This document shows positions 63,527-64,000 of a stretch of DNA of 64,000 nt, piece by piece. The position numbers were made by a program, and so were the translations under genes. The first letter of the stretch is position 1; each line of letters starts with the position of its first letter. The notes under the pieces were generated by a model, which saw nothing but the letters and a program-made list of their open reading frames with translations, did no database searches and was not told where the DNA came from. The stretch lies in NCBI RefSeq assembly GCF_900324475.1, contig NZ_LT992502.1:3038001-3102000 (forward strand), read 5' to 3'. This stretch comes from Enterobacter bugandensis (GTDB lineage: Bacteria > Pseudomonadota > Gammaproteobacteria > Enterobacterales > Enterobacteriaceae).

Positions 63527-64000
63527 TTAATCAGTTTCAACGCGTTCGCGTATCACCACTGCGGGGTTGCCACGGCAAATTTTATTTGCCGGTAGCGATT
63601 TAAAAACGCTGCTGCGGGCACCGACTACCGTGCCATCGCCAACAGAAATACCTGGTGCAACAAAAACATCCGTTGCCAGCCAGCACTTTTCACCGATCAC
63701 AATAGGCGAAGCGGTAATATCAAAATGCGGGCTCATAAAGTCGTGGCTGCCGGTGCACAAATAACACTTCTGTGAAACCACCGAATTTGCGCCAATCGTA
63801 ATCTCGCCCAGGGTATATAACACCGCGTCATCCCCTACCCAGGCGTAATCCCCGAGGGTTAATTTCCAGGGGTAGGTAATCTTTACCGAAGGTCGAATAA
63901 CTACGTTTTTTCCGATTTTTGCGCCAAACAGGCGCAATAAAAAGGCTCGCCAGCGGTACAGTATTTGCGGTGACCAGGCAAATAAGGTTGCCTGAACCGC
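63527..64000 (-). CDS. wcaF: Colanic acid acetyltransferase WcaF (5' end cut by window edge)
   Basis: Left-handed beta-helix O-acetyltransferase that modifies fucose of colanic acid. The reading frame is open to the window edge. The visible part starts at residues equivalent to about 26 of E. coli WcaF (AVQATLFAWSPQILYRWRAF) and runs 157 codons to the stop. Hexapeptide repeats occupy the middle (LGEITIGANSVVSQ, GDGTVVGARSSVF), the catalytic His is in CTGSHDFMSP, and the end GNPAVVIRERVETD matches E. coli almost exactly. The start codon lies outside the window. Confidence 0.94.
   Translation of the reverse strand, partial: AVQATLFAWSPQILYRWRAFLLRLFGAKIGKNVVIRPSVKITYPWKLTLGDYAWVGDDAVLYTLGEITIGANSVVSQKCYLCTGSHDFMSPHFDITASPIVIGEKCWLATDVFVAPGISVGDGTVVGARSSVFKSLPANKICRGNPAVVIRERVETD

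Overview
The window is a chromosomal segment of an enteric gammaproteobacterium, most likely Enterobacter (E. cloacae complex) or a close relative. The order shiA-amn, tRNA-Asn/yeeO/tRNA-Asn, yeeX-yeeA-sbmC-dacD-sbcB-yoeI/plaP-yeeY-yeeZ-hisLGDCBHAFI-wzzB-ugd-gnd-[O-antigen genes]-galF-wcaMLK-wzxC-wcaJ-cpsGB-wcaI-gmm-fcl-gmd-wcaF follows the E. coli K-12 backbone. Several K-12 genes are absent (yeeN, cbl/nac, the cob genes, yefM-yoeB) and a UDP-glucuronate epimerase gene has been added. All comparisons with E. coli are from memory of those proteins; no search was run.

Layout. Positions 1-6000 hold an accessory block: a 36-codon single-TM ORF, an RND efflux adaptor and pump, a translationally coupled acyltransferase-3 membrane protein, and a convergent pagP. 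Positions 6200-21535 are housekeeping genes: shikimate uptake, AMP nucleosidase, an M24 peptidase, a MATE exporter between two inverted identical tRNA-Asn genes, a FUSC transporter, the SOS gene sbmC, PBP6b, exonuclease I, the putrescine importer with its tiny overlapping partner yoeI, a LysR regulator and yeeZ. Positions 21642-28957 are the complete histidine operon with promoter, His-rich leader, attenuator and eight structural genes. wzzB (O-chain length), a UDP-glucuronate 4-epimerase, ugd and gnd follow.

Positions 34143-48526 are a strain-specific, visibly AT-rich O-antigen locus transcribed right to left from a JUMPStart/ops element (48608-48646) next to galF. It encodes dTDP-sugar enzymes (RmlB, RmlC, RmlA, but no canonical RmlD), a UDP-QuiNAc-type module (WbpM-like dehydratase, WbpV-like reductase, WecA/WbpL-like initiating transferase), a NeuD/PglD-like and a CysE-like acetyltransferase, two glycosyltransferases, Wzx and Wzy. 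Its last gene is unexpected: an apparently exported GH1 beta-glycosidase. An SDR translationally coupled to rmlC is the best candidate for the missing 4-ketoreductase, but it has Phe where the SDR catalytic Tyr should be.

Positions 49952-64000 are the distal part of the colanic acid operon, from wcaM back to wcaF, which is cut by the window edge. It covers GDP-mannose/GDP-fucose supply (CpsG, CpsB, Gmd, Fcl, Gmm), the initiating transferase WcaJ, glycosyltransferases, the pyruvyltransferase WcaK, the flippase WzxC and the beta-helix protein WcaM. With Wzz, Ugd, Uge, Gnd and GalF, the right half of the window is one large cell-surface polysaccharide region. The most novel points are the GH1 enzyme and altered SDR in the O-antigen locus, and the small membrane ORF/RND/acyltransferase cluster at the left end.
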